Shown: piece by piece, positions 21,236 to 31,795 of the stretch | How positions within the stretch are numbered: position 1 is the first letter of the stretch | Layout: every line of letters begins with the position of its first letter | Notes under the pieces: generated by a model | What the model saw: only the letters and a program-made list of their open reading frames with translations | The model's database searches: none | What the model was told of the DNA's origin: nothing | Made by a program: the position numbers and the translations under genes | Assembly (NCBI GenBank): GCA_038373885.1 | Contig: JAWZYV010013160.1 | Span: 1 to 64,000, forward strand | Source of the DNA: Cheiracanthium punctorium | Taxonomy: Eukaryota; Arthropoda; Arachnida; Araneae; Cheiracanthiidae | DNA: 64,000 nucleotides | Reading direction: 5' to 3'

Positions 21236-23061
21236 ATGCGAAAAACACATGATTTCTTTCATGTCTATTAAATTATATACATTTTTATGCGCTCCATTTA
21301 AAATTATTTAATTTGAAATTAAGATAGGATACTTGAAACAATTATGAAGATTTTCTGAAATGTAAAAATAATTTTTTAATATAATGATTATAATGAAAAA
21401 TGCACATTTTGGAACGTAATTACAAAAATCCTGATTTTATGGAAACTTTTAAACTATTGGTTAGTATTTTTTAACGCCGCCCCCCCCCCCCATGTGCCAA
21501 CGAATCATTCGAGCTCCCTCAAAATTTTTTTACAATTCGGTGCCAGGGTGCACCGCTGCCTTTCACAACTTCTCCAGAAAAACTTCTGGCTATGTTTGCG
21601 ACAAAAGATAACAGCGCAGAAAGGTTCTTCGATTACATGACTTACATTTGACTTTGTATGTCGAGACCTTTCACCGAAATATCCCATCCAATCACCCACC
21701 TCAGACAATCAGAATATCAGAACTTAAGGAATTAAGCCGTATTCTTCCTGTTTGAAGCTATTTCTGCCATTTCTAGCCATTTTAAACGTCGTTAGTCATA
21801 GGTCCATTCCGCTTGTCCGTGTCTGTAGTTCTCCATTTGCATCATTAAATGTTATTTAAATTTATTTTATAATGCGCATGCGCAAACATGATGGTATAAA
21901 CGATGGTCTACGTCTTTTTAAAAGCGTAGACATTCTGCGACAGTGAAACAAAACTTCATAGACGACTGTCTGAATGTCGAGAACACAATAGGGCACCTTG
22001 ACTTGATGTTACAATTTATTCCTTTAAGGGCACGTTCAAAACGAGGCAAAATCAAAATTTTGTTTTGTTATTGCAATTAGTTTATTAGTAATTTATTTTT
22101 CTCTCAGCTCGAAATAATTTTTAGCCATTTCTATCCATTTTTCTCTGTGATTCTAGCCACTTTTAATCCGGCAGAGTTGCAACTAGGGATGGACACGAGA
22201 TATATCGCATCGTGTCGCGTTCCTGTTTAGCATGCGAGACTAGAACGCGAGACGAAACAGCGAAAATTTTTCGAGGCAAGACGCGAGACGAGAAAGGATA
22301 TATTTAGCAAGGCGAGACGCTAGACGAGACAGAGAATTGTCTCACACGATATTTCTCACGAAAATTTCTCGTCCATAAATTTACAATACGAATTGCTTTT
22401 CACAGAATAGAAGTACTGTATTTGAGGCAGTATGCCATCCCCTTCACCGTATTTTTTATTTTAAAAGGAGACGTTTATTTTGTATAATTATTTTGAACAT
22501 AATGATATTTTTATTTTGTTATTTTACAACGGTGTGATGTGCAAACGAAAAGTACTTTTTATAGACCGCCCAAATAGATTTCCGTACAATCTTTTTTGTC
22601 AGAATTAAAAAATATGAACCTATCTTTAGAAATATAATACATATACGAAGAACCTCACTAATGCAACGACAAACCAGGCAGCTATTTGGTCCCTGGTATT
22701 TTATTTTGCATTTTTAACCTAAAAATAACTCTAAATTCTGTAAGTGTATATCTAGCGTGAAGTCAGTTCCATGACTCGCATTAACTTTCGTATAAATAAA
22801 TAGTATTCAATCTATGGATCGTGTCGTTATTCATGGGTTCTCATAGGAGCACTTTTAAGGGAATTTCTTGCATTTCAAAGAAGAGGGGACTGGTTATCTC
22901 AGTCTTTGAAATACTTTAAAACTGAAGTAATACAAGAAAGTTCACTATGTTATAAAGATGCTTATTACACCCAATGGCGGATATACAGGTTGTGTGATGG
23001 CGATCTATAATATACATACCCTTTTTAAACTTATTCGAATGTACCATTTAAACACTAGTAC
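21236..23061. other. Noncoding stretch
   Basis: No gene was recognised. Poly-C at 21479-21490 and an ACGCGAGACGAGA-rich low-complexity patch at 22190-22370 probably mark decayed MITEs; neither has a provable target duplication. Confidence 0.4.
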
Positions 23062-23231
23062 CAGGCGCGTAGCCAAGAAAATTTTTCGGGGGGGGGGATA
23101 TGCGCCTGGAAAAATTTTCGGGGGGGGATATGAACTTATATGTGTTTAAATAGACGGAATTTCATCACTAATCCAAAAATTTCGGGGGGGGGATATATCA
23201 CGATATTCCCCCCCCCCTGGCTACGCCCCTG
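23062..23231. mobile_element. hAT-type MITE, same family as 1998-2145
   Basis: The 170-bp element begins CAGGCGCGTAGCC and ends GGCTACGCCCCTG. The exact 8-bp duplication ACTAGTAC flanks it (23054-23061 and 23232-23239). It lies inverted relative to the 1998-2145 copy, sharing the ATTTCATCACTAATCC core on the opposite strand and the G-run/GATAT motifs. Confidence 0.92.
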
Positions 23232-24326
23232 ACTAGTACGTTTTAATTGACTTGCATTCGTAGGCCGAAATGCATAAGAATTACTTTTGCAATCCTGTGA
23301 ACAAATTATTAGCACTGCACACACCAAAATCTACGCAGGTCATGCGACCGTGACCTATAACATACAAGCTCAATTTGAGCTCAATCGACTGCGCCGTTTA
23401 GCCACAAGTTTTAAGACAATGAGTATGGTCGATAGCCAAAGTGTGAAGGTACCGCGTTCGGACATACTGCGCGGCTGTCGATCTAACGGTCTACAGTTTC
23501 GGACGGTTTTCTGCCGATGCAATAGCGCACTTTCAAGAATTTCTATCCGTATACCATAATGTAAACGAATTCTTTTTTACAGCTCTTAACAACTTTCCTT
23601 TTTTGCGCCCCGAGTTTTAAGTCAGAAGACATCTGGGTTGACAAATTTTTATGATGTCGTGTGAGTTACATAATCCCCGTGAATCAAAATCAAGTCACTA
23701 TCAGTCAAAATGTTCCTGTAGAACTGGCGAAAATCGTATTTTTTATCTGAATGTTCCTTTTAATTACTATTTAGCCTTACTTGCCGGGCCGTAGCAACAA
23801 ACTGCTAAAATGTAAGATGTAGTTATTTGTTCAAAGTAAATACAGGACTATTACAAGCTTGAACTTTTCCTAGTTGGCTGTATTATTTTTTTTTAAAGTT
23901 AAAATCTGAAACACTCAGTGCGTATTTAAAATCTAAAACACAGATTTTAAATACGCACTTGAGTGCTATGTATTAAAAGCATATCATAGTCCATGCTTCT
24001 TCCCTAGTTTTCTTCCTTATTTCATTAAGTTGAAAAGTGTATCATTATTCATTGTGCTGTATTTTTTTTCCTTCCTCCATAAAACACATCTTTGGATTCT
24101 AAATCTATCATTAAATCACCTACTAAAACTGTTTTACAATACATACTGTTTTACAAGCATATTCCAACTATACTTCAGCATTTTAAATACTGTTTGGAAT
24201 GTGCATCATAATTCATGAGTGTGCCGTGTTTGTCTTTCTTGCTCACAAACCCTTCTTCAAAATTGAAATCTATATTAAAATTGCCTACCAAAACTGTTTA
24301 AGAATCTTTCTCAGGCATATTCTAAC

Positions 24327-25161
24327 TCAGTGGTTCCCAACCGGGGGGTCGCGACCCCCTAGTGGGTCGCCATGCCTTTTTTCGGGGGTCGCCGCAGACC
24401 GCTTTTGTAGGAAATTAATAGTAAACTATTTTTACGTTTCTTTGCCATGAGACACCATTTTCTCCATTTTCTTTGTAAAGAAAAAATCCATATTCTCGTC
24501 AGGGCTTTAGTATCAAAGCTACAAAAACTGACGTCGGTGAATATGAGAGTGTTAACTAATGCTTAAAGAATCCATGCATTAAGACAGAAGAATCGGATAT
24601 AGGAATTGCAATTAATTTAAAGGGGGTAATTAGTAGCCACTTTGAAGCCCTTCAATCTGAATCGTGCGAAATCCATTTCACACATCTTTAGATGTCGCGG
24701 ATATTCCTGATAAAGTGCAGGGTGAATTTTTGAATTTGCAAAATGACTCCTCCGCAAGTTTATACCGAGAAAAACCGTTAACTCAATTTTGGTGTGCTGT
24801 GCGTTGCTCATATCCGGTAATTTTTCGTGTCAAATGTTAACGCGATTTGCATTCACACTTAACTGCGTGAAGTTGGATTTTCAACTCTTTTGCAGAAGCC
24901 AGTAATAAATTAGATGTCTAAATGACATGCGGTTGACTTTGACCAATATTCAGCCAAGAATAGCTAAACTTGTCAGTCAAATTCAGCCTCAGTCACCCTA
25001 ATAAAAATTAGTACGTATTAAAAAGATATAAATTTTAAATCTGAAGATGTATTTTTTCCTTATTAATTTTTTTTATTGGTCAAACATGGCAGACGGGGTG
25101 GGGAGTCGCTAAAGTTTTGAAAAATCTAAAAGGGGTCGCGATTGAAAAAAGGTTGGGAACA
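24327..25161 (+). mobile_element. ZBED5-like hAT element, internally deleted
   Basis: The left end CAGTGGTTCCCAACC is a canonical hAT terminus, and GGTTGGGAACAC near 25152-25163 is its inverted partner with a damaged last few bases. Subterminal GGGGTCGC and AGGGGTCGCGAT are also inverted. It interrupts a repeat whose uninterrupted form is known from copy 1. The interior encodes only the C-terminal part of a transposase. Confidence 0.75.
24650..25001 (+). pseudogene. C-terminus of a ZBED5/FAM200-like hAT transposase
   Basis: Open stretches read IPDKVQGEFLNLQNDSSASL, then LTQFWCAVRCSYPV, and after frameshifts LNDMRLTLTNIQPRIAKLVS and a stop. The E.L.LQND..L...F.EKSL..FW..V...YP and DMRLALTNIEPRI blocks are typical of the hAT dimerisation end of this transposase group. 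The intervening dimerisation core is scrambled. Non-functional. Confidence 0.8.
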
Positions 25162-25550
25162 CAAAGGTGCGCTGAAAAACATACTTCACCTTTATAAATA
25201 CCATTTGGAAAGTATCGTAATCTATGAGTGTACCATATTTGTCTTCCGGTTCCATAAAACACATCTTCGGATCATTGAGATCTATATTAAAATCGCCTTC
25301 TAAAACTGTTTTACAATTTTCGACAGGCATATTCTAACTATACTTTTCCTTTGTAATAATCTGTCGCGTTTGCCAGTTCCTAGCCAAATTTGGAAGATAT
25401 CACAGAGCTTGGTTTGGTTTTGAAGACGTATTTTTGACACCAAACCTGGCGATCAATTATCAAAAATTGCAAACCTTGTGCGACTTTCAACATTTTTTCT
25501 CCCCTTCCCCTTCGCTTTATCTGGCAATCACATCTGAAAAGTGCCTCGCC

Positions 25551-27504
25551 GTGACATCTAATCTAAGGCATGTAGACAAAGACAAATTATGTCGACGCTG
25601 AAAAACATGCTTGATTTTAATAGTACTGTAGTTCTAACAACGAGTGAGTGTGAGGATTCGAATCATGAAGAACCCAGTCCTTGTACTAAACAGTGAATGT
25701 CTGTCATACATACCTTACACATTACTGTTAACATTTAAATGGAAAATAGCGTCGTGTAATACTTATATGTATTGATTGAGCATAAATAAAATTATTTTGA
25801 CTCTCAATTTTCTCACTTTTGTTCATTGAAGCTTTACTCGCGGATCCAGAACTGTTACTAGCAAATTATTGCCCTGTTGTGGTTAACGTGAATCATAGAA
25901 CACATGATTAAGCACGCATGAGGTACTCAAACGTGAGACACTCAAATTTCTAATGAACAAGCTGTATCATTTTGGAGCACTTCATATTACCAATCCCCCC
26001 CCCCCTTCCGAAAAAAATTGTAACGAGAATGATCGGCTCATGTCGGCAATTATAAAAGAACGATATCACTTTTGGTATTAAACACGTAAACCAGTATGTC
26101 TCTTAAAATGTATTAATGTTGTCGAAATTCTCTTCAGATTCCCAACCTTTTCACTACCTTGACCAGAAATGTAGAGGGTAATTTATTCGTGGTAAAAATA
26201 TGCATTAGTGTCGGGAATAAATAAATGTAATTTCTGCAAGACATAAAAATCTAAAAGCTCATGATATCGGATCTAAAAATTTCGGCGTCGAGGGGGATAT
26301 ATATCGATTGCTACGCCTCTAATTTCGACTTCCTTAATTTCATTTTATTAATAGACCAACAAATTAATTTTTTCATTTAAAAAAGAAAAAGAAAACAAGA
26401 AACAGTTAAAACACAAAAAAATAATCTTCACCCTTCAAAACGTCCCTGAAACCTCTGCCCATTTAAAACTTTCATTGACACCCTCTGAAATCTCGGCTTA
26501 GACGGTTAAATAACCCAGATAATAAAAAACGATTTCCCTTCAATATCCAAAACTCCAGAGTCAGACTGACAACTGCGGGATAAGCCAAAACGCTGAGACT
26601 TTCCACTTCATCCAAAACAGTTTTTAACAATCGTAAAAAGGTGGCATGTCCCAGCTGACTGTGCCCCTGAGATGTTTAAATTTTTTATTTAAAAAGTAAG
26701 CAGAAATAGAAGAAGAAATCTGTTAAAAGTGCGAAAAGTTATTTTCGATCCCCAATACGTCCCTGGAATAATATAGACCCATTGAAAACTTAATTGACTC
26801 CTTTTGGAATCTCGGCTTTAGAAGTTCAAGTAATTTAGCTCATGCACCCACTATTAGAAAAAAAGGTTTTTCTTCAAGATCATGTACACAGGGCCCTTGT
26901 TAAAGGGGGTGTTGTGGGGTAGGGGGAGTCTGCCCTCTAATACTCGCAAAATTCTGTTAAACTTGGCAAAATTAGACTCCTAATTGGCAAACTTGGTAAT
27001 AAAAATAAATAAATAAAATAACGAAAACCATAATTCATTTATGATACGCTTGACAAAATTACACAAACGCAGTTGGCAAAATTAAAAGTTGGTAATATAG
27101 TTGATAAAAAAATTAATAAGTTGGTAAAAACCGATATTTGACTTGGCAGTTTATCTCCCCTCCTTAAATAAAGCCTTAGCAATGGCTTCGTATGTACCCC
27201 TTTATATACCCTTATATTATTCAATATACCCCTATCATACTGTCTGACTAGCGACTCCTGGACATGGGCGTCGGCACAAAATTTTCCATTGCAGGGGTGG
27301 GGGGGAGGACAAAGATTGTTTCAACATATGGTTATCGTATTGGAAAAAAGCAGAGAAAAAACGGCATATAATAATCTAGGGGGGAGGCAAATGATCCCCT
27401 TGGCCTATGCTTCCGAAGCCCTTGCTCCTGGACAGCCCCTATGTCCGTGTGTGTGCTACATACAAAACATAAGTAAGGGTGGCTCTCACGCAACACTTAT
27501 CTTA
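25551..27504. other. Noncoding, with a duplicated ~200-bp segment and MITE remnants
   Basis: Related segments at about 26400-26560 and 26720-26880 share AACGTCCCTG.AA, AAAACTT.CATTGAC.CC and GGAATCTCGGCTT.GA text in direct orientation. A MITE end remnant (AAATTTCGGCG..GGGGGATATAT..GCTACGCCTCT) lies at 26274-26322, related to 23062-23231. GC-rich bits at 26886-26935 and 27259-27310 resemble other MITE ends. No gene was seen. Confidence 0.45.
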
Positions 27505-28114
27505 CACCCTCCTCTCAGTCCGAAAAGCCGTTGATTCGGATCAGAAATCTTTAAGTTATTTGAACCGTTAGATCTTATACTGTATTTAAATATATTGACA
27601 CCAATATGTTATAATTTGTAACGAAATGTTCCAATATTATTGCATATAGTTATGTAGCTATAACGGTATGAAAATATCGTTCTGTTCCTTTAACGTTATG
27701 GTCTCATACCGTATTTAAAACGTTATTCAGTGAAATGCTATATTCTATAACTAATTGATACTGTATCGTTATTAAATAGTTAGGTGAGTTTAACGTTATA
27801 AACTAAGCGTTAGCATGAGTAACCGAATGCATTCTGTTACTTTTTGTTCAGTTTCTGAGTATAACACAAAACGGAATAACGTTATAATAAGTATACCATT
27901 GAATAACGTTATTCTGAATAACGTTATTGCAATAACGTATTCATTTGCGTTCTGTAGATTTGTTACGGTACGATAATAAAATACAAAATGTAACGTAACT
28001 AATACATAACGAAAATCAAGCAGTTATTTGTACATATAAAAATTGTATAACGAATTATTTTGTTACAAGGCCGAATAACGTTACAATTTTGTTACGTTAA
28101 ATTACGGATCCTTG
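27505..28114 (-). repeat. Right long terminal inverted repeat of the 15.1-kb unit
   Basis: This is the inverted partner of 13008-13624. Its inner edge is CACCCTCCTCTCAGTCCG and its outer edge TTACGGATCCTTG, followed directly by the duplication GTATTATC. AACGTTATT motifs recur here as in the left arm. Confidence 0.85.
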
Positions 28115-28286
28115 GTATTATCTACAACTTTGGGGACATTTTGTTCCCCTATGTTATATGCCTTTTATGTCAATGCACAAAAGTTTTTTATTTATTAAAG
28201 GTTCAGGTAAAGTTAATTTTGTTGAATTTTTAGTATGATTTTTCTGAAGCATTACTTCTGTATCTCTCTATTCTAAAAAAAAGTAA

Positions 28287-28583
28287 AGGCCGTTGGCGCT
28301 GTCAAAGCTTGTTGGCCTATCTCCTCCTAAACCATGGGGATTTGAGTTTCGATTAAGGTGCCCACAGATTCGAAAAATTCCGAGGAACCTGCTAACTGAC
28401 TTAAATTTCGAAAATCGAATTACTTTAGAAGATATTAATAAAAAAACTGAAAAAATAAACAGAATGGTTGCCAGATTTGGCATAAAATCATTCATTCCTA
28501 TGCAACAAAGCGTTTCCAAGTATCTAGAATCGTGTGAAATTTACAAACATGATTTAGAATTACGCCCATTTTACACAAAATAG
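28287..28583 (+). CDS. Hypothetical ORF, possible exon or retrocopy
   Basis: The frame is open from 28287 to a TAG at 28583 and encodes about 98 residues including SPPKPWGFEFRLRCPQIRKI, RITLEDINKKTEKINRMVAR and KYLESCEIYKHDLELRPFYT. Composition looks protein-like (mixed charged and hydrophobic residues, a possible amphipathic helix around LEDINKKTEKINRM). There is no ATG at the start, so it would need an upstream exon; the nearest AG before it follows a weak polypyrimidine tract. It sits 170 bp outside the right arm of the 15.1-kb unit. I do not recognise the family; chance or an old retrocopy remain possible. Confidence 0.3.
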   Translation, partial: RPLALSKLVGLSPPKPWGFEFRLRCPQIRKIPRNLLTDLNFENRITLEDINKKTEKINRMVARFGIKSFIPMQQSVSKYLESCEIYKHDLELRPFYTK

Positions 28584-30094
28584 AAACTATATGAAATAAG
28601 TAACTCAAAATGTGTTACACAAAGTTGACAATTTTCAAATAGTAAGTTCGCTTAGACAACAGGAGTTTAGAATTAGCGATTATTCGTTTTTCCAAAACAA
28701 AATAACTAATATCTTGAAAATGAAAAATAATTAAGATGCAGATTATTTTAAAGCCGGTTCTCGTCCAGCTGGATTATTTGCTATCAGTAGAAATATTTGG
28801 CGGCGTTAACTATGTCATTATAGCAGTTATAGTACACTTTGGATATTTGCTAGCGCGACGAGATGATATAATTCGTGGTGCTAAGTACTCCAATCTGCAA
28901 ACGATTATGTAAATGAAAATATGGATAACGGTTTTCCGGTAACCTTAAATTAACAGTAAATAGGTTATGAGCATGTGTAAATCGCCAAATAAGGAAAAGT
29001 CTCCATTGGTGGCAAGCTATCCTATTTGTTCCGTAGCTTTTATTAACTTTACATGTACGCAAGTCGCCAAATAATGAAAAATCGCCTTCGGTGGCAAATT
29101 CGCAAGGTGTCCGATAGGTTTTACATTATTAAAAATGCAGTTGAAACAGATGTTCTGATTTTATTACGCTTTAGCTCCTAATTAATATAACTTTTGAATG
29201 GCAACATTAAATATCATTGTGTTTCTGAGGAGTGCAAATAATTTTTCCAGCGATTATAAGCGGAGTCCGCACTCCAGGTTGGTGTACAGCTCAGGGCCTG
29301 TACAACACGGATTCCCATAACAAAATATCTTCCGTTTTATGAGGGGGAGGGGGTCTACTGTAGTGTGAAGTTTAAATTTTTATGTACCAATGAACAAGCA
29401 AGAACCAAGCAGTGTGTAGCTCAGTAACATTCTATCTGATCCAATCTTCGGGTTTTGTCTGTTGAAATTATGTCTTTTTTACGAATAAGCCTTATTAATA
29501 AGGCTTATTCGTTGGCCCCTAGTTGTTAAAATGAAACTGCTATCTAAATTTCTTTTTATTCCCATTTAGCTTGAATACTATTTTATTCTCAACAATTAAT
29601 CACTGTAAATATCATATAGGTATTATGAATAAAAATTCAGCTAGGATTTCCTATATTAAAAATGTTTTTTGTGTATTTATGTTTTTAATGTATATTTAAA
29701 AATTGGGAAGTTTTACTTCTTATATGAATGTTGTAAATTCCAATTTATTTTGTAATCATAAATTCGTTTTTGCTAGTTGTTTTCAAACTGCAACTAAATA
29801 ATTATTTTAAAACTCTGATTTATTGCCTGTTTTGGCCGATTTGTGGACTGTATTTAAATTACAACAACTATTAAAATATCAACGAAATTTTTACCAATAT
29901 TACGCTCCGAAATGAGACGTCCATTAACTACATCCAATTGTGTCGAAATTAAATTTTTAGAGTTCTTAAAACAAGTGTTGCCACAACGGCATTATTAATT
30001 AGCAATTACAACGTCACAAATGATCGTTGCTAGGCGTCAACATTGCCGAAAATTGACAAATTAGCTGTACTGAACTCTTTAAAAATGCGGTGTT
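28584..30094. other. AT-rich noncoding stretch with a short direct repeat
   Basis: Segments at about 28980-29012 and 29062-29098 share TCGCCAAATAA.GAAAA and GGTGGCAA, and a related segment occurs at 49550-49620 inside the reductase gene. No gene was seen. Confidence 0.45.
29481..29512. repeat. Perfect 32-bp palindrome
   Basis: ACGAATAAGCCTTATT is followed immediately by its exact reverse complement, with no loop. It is isolated within AT-rich DNA. No terminator role is expected in this context; it may be a MITE core or a palindromic binding site. Confidence 0.9.
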
Positions 30095-30240
30095 CCAGCT
30101 AATTATCTGTGCGAGGAATCTAGCCCGAGAGGGATTGCCCTTCCTGGAGGACTTTTTAAGGGATCCTAACCCGTATTTATGCGAAGTTTTGGAGAAAACC
30201 ACGGAAAACTCCAAACAGTTAGGTCGGCGGATGTGAACAG
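30095..30240 (-). repeat. SINE body, minus-strand copy
   Basis: On the minus strand the text CATCCGCCGACCTAAC, GGAGTTTTCCGTGGTTTTCT, CCAAAACTT and ATACGGGTTAGGATCCCTTA matches the 21095-21190 SINE body. The TTTCC..GGTTTTC..AAACTT block is a common central domain of arthropod tRNA-derived SINEs. Confidence 0.6.
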
Positions 30241-30469
30241 TTTTAGAACCAGACTGAACTCTTTGAACCTATAAACAAAAACATCAGCCTCCAGGATTCC
30301 CCAATGGCGGATTAATGTTATTTTATAAGGGGGGGTAGGTTTTAAGATTGACATATACGTCCATTCTTTAGAAGTAAAATAGGATATTTTACATTAATTT
30401 CTTTACTCTCGGGGGGCAGTCGCCCCCCTTTGCCCCTCTTTAATCCCGCCCTTGAGATCTCCTGAGAAT

Positions 30470-30995
30470 GGATGTTGACTGCTTCGCCCACAGATATGGC
30501 CCCACAGATTCAACGTGCACATTCGTCCACTGCATGCAGAAGGTGGTTTTTGAAATAAATAATAACTTTGTGAAAAAAACACATAAAATGTTACTTATAA
30601 GAATATACGATCGTTTCGACTGAAGAATTTTTCAGTTTTTTTCAGTTCAGTTCAAAGCCCTTCGTCTCACAAAACAGGGAAACATGCTTGTTTGTTTATG
30701 TTTTTCAGTTCCCTCTGTTTTGTGAGACGAAGGGCTTTGAATTTGAATTTCATCAGTCTTCCTCAGAAGACTGATGAAATTCGGACAGATTTTCGGTCGG
30801 AACGATCGTATCTTCTTGTAAGTAACTTTTTATGTGTGTTTTTTCACAAAGTTTTTATTTATTTTAACATTTAACACCAGTATTTCGAGTGTTTTTTCCG
30901 AAGGTGGTTTTTGGTCATCCATGATTCGAATTCGAACCTGAATCCGTTAACCGAGAGTTCTACACTTCCTATCGGGCTTCCAAGGCCATGAGTAT
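30470..30995 (-). repeat. SINE-like copy split by a foldback insertion
   Basis: On the minus strand, 30905-30995 carries an A-box-like GGCCTTGGAAGC and a B-box-like CAGGTTCGAATTCG, comparable to the head of the 21040 SINE. The copy is interrupted by the palindromic insertion at 30554-30899 and seems to resume in about 30470-30537. Family assignment rests on weak similarity of the head. Confidence 0.4.
30554..30899. mobile_element. Foldback MITE with tandem hairpins and 14-bp flanking repeat
   Basis: GAAGGTGGTTTTTG occurs just left (30540-30553) and just right (30900-30913), suggesting a target duplication. Inside, the outer arms (AACTTTGTGAAAAAA..GTTACTT.. ATACGATCG at about 30563-30614) are repeated inverted at about 30805-30853. 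The centre has two perfect hairpins: 27-bp arms at 30651-30677 and 30715-30741, and 17-bp arms at 30745-30761 and 30766-30782 with a CTCA loop. No coding capacity. Confidence 0.7.
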
Positions 30996-31359
30996 TTTAT
31001 TAAAATTATGCTCAACTTAATTTTATTCACTGTAAGTTTTTCTAAAATATAATAAATAAAATAAAATATTCGTAATTACATATCAAAATAAGCATTTTAA
31101 GGTCCTTATCGTCAACATAAATAACCACATAAAATACAGACTAAATTACTTCTAATTTACTAAATTAATGCATTTAATTGTAACTGCTTAGTTCTAAATA
31201 TGTGTATAACGAAATAATTAAATAATAAACAGCACTAACATTTAGAAATATTCATTCAGTTTTTATTAAAACATCTATTTATGGCGTAGTTTACATTTTT
31301 TATAAAACACAGCCAGTCTTGTTTGTTTACATCACCCAGGCAACGAATCTAAATAAACC

Positions 31360-31795
31360 GAAGCCGTTAGGAAACGCCAATTGCCGTTTCCGACGGTTTA
31401 CTTAGTGCAAACCGTCGGACGTTTACGAACCATAGATATAGGAATAGTTCCTTATCTATGTTACGAACTCGACCGGACCGTCGGCTAACGATACGTGCGC
31501 TCAGGAGTTTAGGTGGATTCATACCGTCGCGCCGCACCGCAACCATGCCGTACTGTTTTGCCGTTTTGGATCGTTGGCTGTCCGCGCGGCGAGCTTGCGG
31601 TGCCGCAAGTAAATACCCTAATGCTCTTCTGCAATTGGCTGTAGCTGTAAAAGCTCTTCTGTAATTGGCTGTAGCTTTGTGGTCGCTGCGAAATATCTGT
31701 TCTCGCCAGATATTGCGCAAACCCTCGGCGCTCGCCGCGCGGGGGCCGTGTTGCTCCGCCACGTGACGTCATTGCGGCGTCTTAGCGGTGCGGTA
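31360..31795. promoter_or_regulatory. GC/CpG-rich block with CCAAT and CRE-like motifs
   Basis: This is a GC-rich, CpG-rich island in AT-rich DNA. It contains two tandem AATTGGCTGTAGCT units (inverted CCAAT boxes) at about 31632-31676, a CACGTG E-box overlapping TGACGTCA (CRE-like) near 31761-31771, and two perfect-looking hairpins at 31390-31418 (10-bp arms) and 31431-31460. A Mutator-like element is inserted directly at its right edge. It could be a promoter of an unrecognised gene or part of a repeat. ORFs read through it on both strands, but their lengths are unremarkable for GC-rich DNA and no family is recognisable. Confidence 0.35.

Larger units (their letters stand above)
23890..25550 (+). 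repeat. Dispersed repeat with ~160-bp internal units, copy 2
   Basis: Homologous to 1385-3060 in the same order and orientation. It lacks the two MITEs found inside copy 1 but is itself split by a ZBED-type hAT element (24327-25161). The join CAGGCATATTCTAACT / ATACTTCACCTTTATAAATA around the insertion matches the uninterrupted text in copy 1. Confidence 0.7.
13008..28114. mobile_element. 15.1-kb transposon-like unit with ~610-bp terminal inverted repeats
   Basis: The left end begins CAGGGATCCGTAA at 13008 and the right end, on the opposite strand, begins CAAGGATCCGTAA at 28114. Immediately outside both ends is the same 8-bp sequence GTATTATC (13000-13007 and 28115-28122). The inverted ends extend ~610 bp on each side. 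Inverted ends plus an exact 8-bp duplication are what a cut-and-paste DNA transposon leaves; hAT and P superfamilies make 8-bp duplications and Mutator-like elements 8-10 bp. The interior has no recognisable transposase matching these ends. It contains other repeats (mariner, SINE, hAT and tandem-repeat units), so much of the length may be later nested insertion into a smaller foldback element. Superfamily is undetermined. Confidence 0.75.

Noticed and set aside
22190..22370. Low-complexity GCGAGACGCGAGACG patch as a MITE or CRISPR-like array
   Set aside because: Repeats are irregular and short, with no constant spacer length; no inverted end or target duplication could be shown.
13008..28114. 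A Polinton/Maverick, based on size and long inverted repeats
   Set aside because: Polintons make 6-bp duplications and carry DNA polymerase B, integrase and capsid genes; here the duplication is 8 bp and none of those genes is visible.
31367..31762. A 131-codon minus-strand ORF in the GC-rich block
   Set aside because: Low stop density is expected at this base composition, other frames are also open, and no motif is recognisable.
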